Shown here: piece after piece, positions 61,879 to 64,000 of the stretch | Position numbering within the stretch: the stretch's first letter is position 1 | Layout of the letters: every line of letters starts with the position of its first letter | Assembly (NCBI GenBank): GCA_021399435.1 | Contig: JAJTUP010000068.1 | Span: forward strand, 1-64,000 | DNA length: 64,000 nucleotides | DNA from: Diaporthe sp. PMI_573 | Taxonomy: Eukaryota > Ascomycota > Sordariomycetes > Diaporthales > Diaporthaceae | Direction of reading: 5' to 3' | Made by a program: the position numbers and the translations under genes | Notes under the pieces: generated by a model | Database searches by the model: none | The model's input: only the letters and a program-made list of their open reading frames with translations | What the model was told of the DNA's origin: nothing

Positions 61879-63241
61879 GGATGTTCACCGTTGTGTATCA
61901 ACTGCTAAAGGTGACATAGATGGGTGATAGTAATTTCTGGGGCCGCGCTTATCACCTTAGCAGAAACAGACAAATTAGGTCGAGAGACCCCTACCCAGGC
62001 CCGGGAATAGGCGTTGTGTATAGCAGCACCTCATGCCGTATATACTCAACGAAGCCAGCAAGATCAGTATTTCCCTCGGATGTAAAACGCTTGCGAATAT
62101 GATCAAGGGCAAATATCCAGAGGAGATTCGTCAAACATACAACATAACTGTCAGAGAATTACGTCATGTGTGGGCCCCTCGGCCCCATAGGGTAGCGAGA
62201 ATAGCTACTATATGGGGGCTTCCGCGCAGCAAGGGCGCCTTCAGAGAGACTCATATATTATGTTGTTGTGATAAAGACTTAGTCCTCAATAAATAGAGCC
62301 GATTTATATTTTTGTTGCTTACTTTCTAGAACGCAAACGGTGATTAATACCCATACATCCATCAACTTTCGTACCACCAGACCACACCTTCTTCCCCCTA
62401 TCACTCCTATATTTTTGACTGTTGACGCATCTCGCCTTTGTCTCCAGTGAGGCCCGATCGGCGGGTACCTCAAACATCCCCTTAAGACCAACGAGAAGAA
62501 ACTCTCAATTTAGAAATATTACTTATTTCTGAAAATGACACGATCCAACAGAAGTTATTAAAAAGTGAACTAAAACTTTTGACGGAGAATTCTGAATCCT
62601 TACTTTCACCTTGATGCTCATTCAACGACCAGGAGACCGAGCGGCTGGCGTAGGGGGAAAATTGGAAACTCACTGCCAGGATCATCAATCCTTGTAGTAC
62701 ATTGTACCGTACTTTCCAGAGCGTGCGACTCCTTTAGTTTCGCAGCCGTCAGGTCTTCACCTCTTCATCTTATACTCCCTAATTAGGTCTTTGTCAGCAC
62801 AGTTCTTCGATGGCTTTTTGTTGTCGCCTTAAGCAAACAGCATTACTGTAGGGCGTTTTATTACATAAGCTCAAGACTGGCTATTTCAGGGCTTTCGCGC
62901 GGCAGGGGTGGTAAACACATTCTGCATTCGAGCCAAATGCGTAAGGATTTTCCTGAAGTGGTTGCATAAAGAGTTACCGCTTCATGAGCCAGCAGGTAAA
63001 CTCGGGGTGCACTGTCATGAAGAGAAATATAGAGGTAGTCAGAGTGCATTCGAGATTCTTCAACAATTCTACATCTACGCCACCAAAGATTCCGCCAGCC
63101 TCAAAAGAACCGACCATCCAAGTGTACCCGGATGATTGTAATCATGTCTCGTCAGTTACCGTCGGATCGCCAAATTGCGAGGACCTCCGGAAACGGAAAT
63201 CAAAACAGACTCCTTCCTCAGACAATGCGATAAGCACCATA
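61879..63241. other. Intergenic, nothing recognised
   Basis: 1.36 kb without a supported gene. Confidence 0.45.
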
Positions 63242-63958
63242 TCACTTCAACCCTTCTTTCAGTCCGTAGTGGCCCTGAATTGCGAGCACCTCCAATATAG
63301 AGAGCATCTTAGACAGTAGGAACAGAGCTGGATGGAACCCAGGGATGTGGGTGTGGACGCAATCGTGAGTCTCTTTTAAAGAGCTGATACCTGTTTCATC
63401 CAGCAACACTTGCCCTCCACGCCCATCCTGAGCCTCCCCATTGCCAGCATTCTTTTCGGCCGCCCGCTTGGAATTGTCTTTGTCGCACACAAATCGATAC
63501 CAAACAATAGTTAGAAACAACAGACACCACGTCACAATGGCCGTGACAACCCCTGAAAAGTATCTCGGCTTGTGCGTCCACAACTGCGGCGCCCCAATAC
63601 ACCCCGCACAATACCCGATGAAGAACATGGCATTGACGATGGCCCGCTTCGTATTTCCTTTGACGTTCGAGGCTGTCAGGGAAATGAGAATGGACCACGG
63701 CGCAGTAATGCAGGATGACAACCACGAGGCGGCGATCATGCCCCAGCCAACGTCCAGGGACAGCTTTAAAAGACAGATGGTGCCTGCTAGGGGTGGAATC
63801 ACGAGGATCAGGGCAACAAGTGTGCGGTTTCGCGGCATCAAGACGCATCCAAGCACGCCAATCCAGAGCATGGCGATCTGGACTGCACCTGATGGAGCTG
63901 TGTACAGCATTGTGTGGTACTTGTCGTACCCAATGTTGTTGATCACCAGGGAAGCAAA
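63242..63958 (-). CDS. MFS permease, Dal5/allantoate-type, C-terminal half (runs off the window)
   Basis: Minus strand; last visible exon 63958-63242. It starts after an acceptor (GATAG at 63959-63963, with branch GCTAAC) and reads FASLVINNIGYDKYHT, then transmembrane helices (AVQIAMLWIGVLGCVLM, TLVALILVIPPLAGTICLL, GMIAASWLSSCITAPWSILI, MFFIGYCAGCIGAPQLW, VVTAIVTWCLLFLTIVWY). The NVKGNTKRA loop and the IGAPQLW helix are hallmarks of the anion:cation symporter (Dal5/Tna1) group that imports small organic anions. The tail after residue ~190 of the exon diverges from the family's usual end. The N-terminal half lies beyond 64000. Confidence 0.85.
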   Translation of the reverse strand, partial: FASLVINNIGYDKYHTMLYTAPSGAVQIAMLWIGVLGCVLMPRNRTLVALILVIPPLAGTICLLKLSLDVGWGMIAASWLSSCITAPWSILISLTASNVKGNTKRAIVNAMFFIGYCAGCIGAPQLWTHKPRYFSGVVTAIVTWCLLFLTIVWYRFVCDKDNSKRAAEKNAGNGEAQDGRGGQVLLDETGISSLKETHDCVHTHIPGFHPALFLLSKMLSILEVLAIQGHYGLKEGLK

Positions 63959-64000
63959 CTATCGTCCAGTTAGCAGACATTCCTTGGCATTTAGGATGAG

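Overview
The window looks like nuclear DNA of a filamentous ascomycete (Pezizomycotina). Genes are cut by short introns (49-65 bp) with GT...AG ends and fungal branch sites such as CTGAC or GCTAAC. The protein families are fungal: a LOV photoreceptor, an HSF factor, a PNP-NACHT-ankyrin NLR, an Rpn4-like zinc finger, an Hst3/Hst4-like sirtuin and the fungal branch of ATP-dependent DNA ligases. The dominant impression is an accessory, transposon-rich compartment: about half of the recognisable coding content is mobile or decayed. I saw no tRNA, rRNA or CRISPR array. The species cannot be named from the sequence.

Layout. 1-1265: decayed Ty3/gypsy integrase (minus). 2149-7241: Ty1/copia element, copy 1 (minus, one frameshift, mismatched target flanks). 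7414-8184: LOV-domain photoreceptor. 8725-9522: hypothetical protein. 10357-11363: HSF-type factor. 11.8-14.2 kb: two hAT relics with facing 3' ends. 14341-14711 and 23260-23862: 5' and 3' pieces of a pogo-like element enclosing a PNP-NACHT NLR (15642-18369, stopped just before its ankyrin repeats), a Fot1-like transposase tail, a hAT transposase tail with a downstream chromodomain/AT-hook gene, and clusters of perfect palindromes. 23877-24746: LRR/F-box-like protein. 25408-27732: full-length pogo-like element (minus) with a TA duplication and one nonsense codon. 28981-34087: intact copia element, copy 2 (plus), with 5-bp target duplication. 34297-36219: SAP-domain protein with lysine/arginine-rich repeats. 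36-41 kb: AT-rich gene graveyard (Rsc7-like, two MFS tails, Gly/Ser-rich secreted protein). 41357-43902: TPR-2EXR and F-box-type proteins. 45528-49519: divergent sirtuin / zinc-motif accessory gene pair. 49.5-51.2 kb: DDE_3 and LINE fragments. 51808-56374: Rpn4-like zinc finger, coiled-coil protein and 5'-truncated DNA ligase. 56.5-57.3 kb: hairpin repeat array and helicase tail. 59075-59896: methyltransferase. 59.9-61.9 kb: chimeric hAT/kinase/gag relics. 63242-end: MFS permease running off the window.

How the parts relate. The two copia copies encode matching proteins, lie in inverted orientation and flank 21.7 kb; they are recent and show no obvious repeat-induced mutation, whereas the pogo, hAT, gypsy and LINE pieces are old. 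Gag and Pol of the copia family are in one frame, separated by a single UGA kept in both copies, which suggests stop-codon readthrough. The most interesting unexplained elements are the chromodomain/AT-hook gene attached to a hAT tail, the NLR lying between two matching pogo-type ends, the SAP-repeat protein, and the Cys/His accessory protein that shares a promoter region with the sirtuin. All functional calls come from reading motifs by eye; no database search was run.
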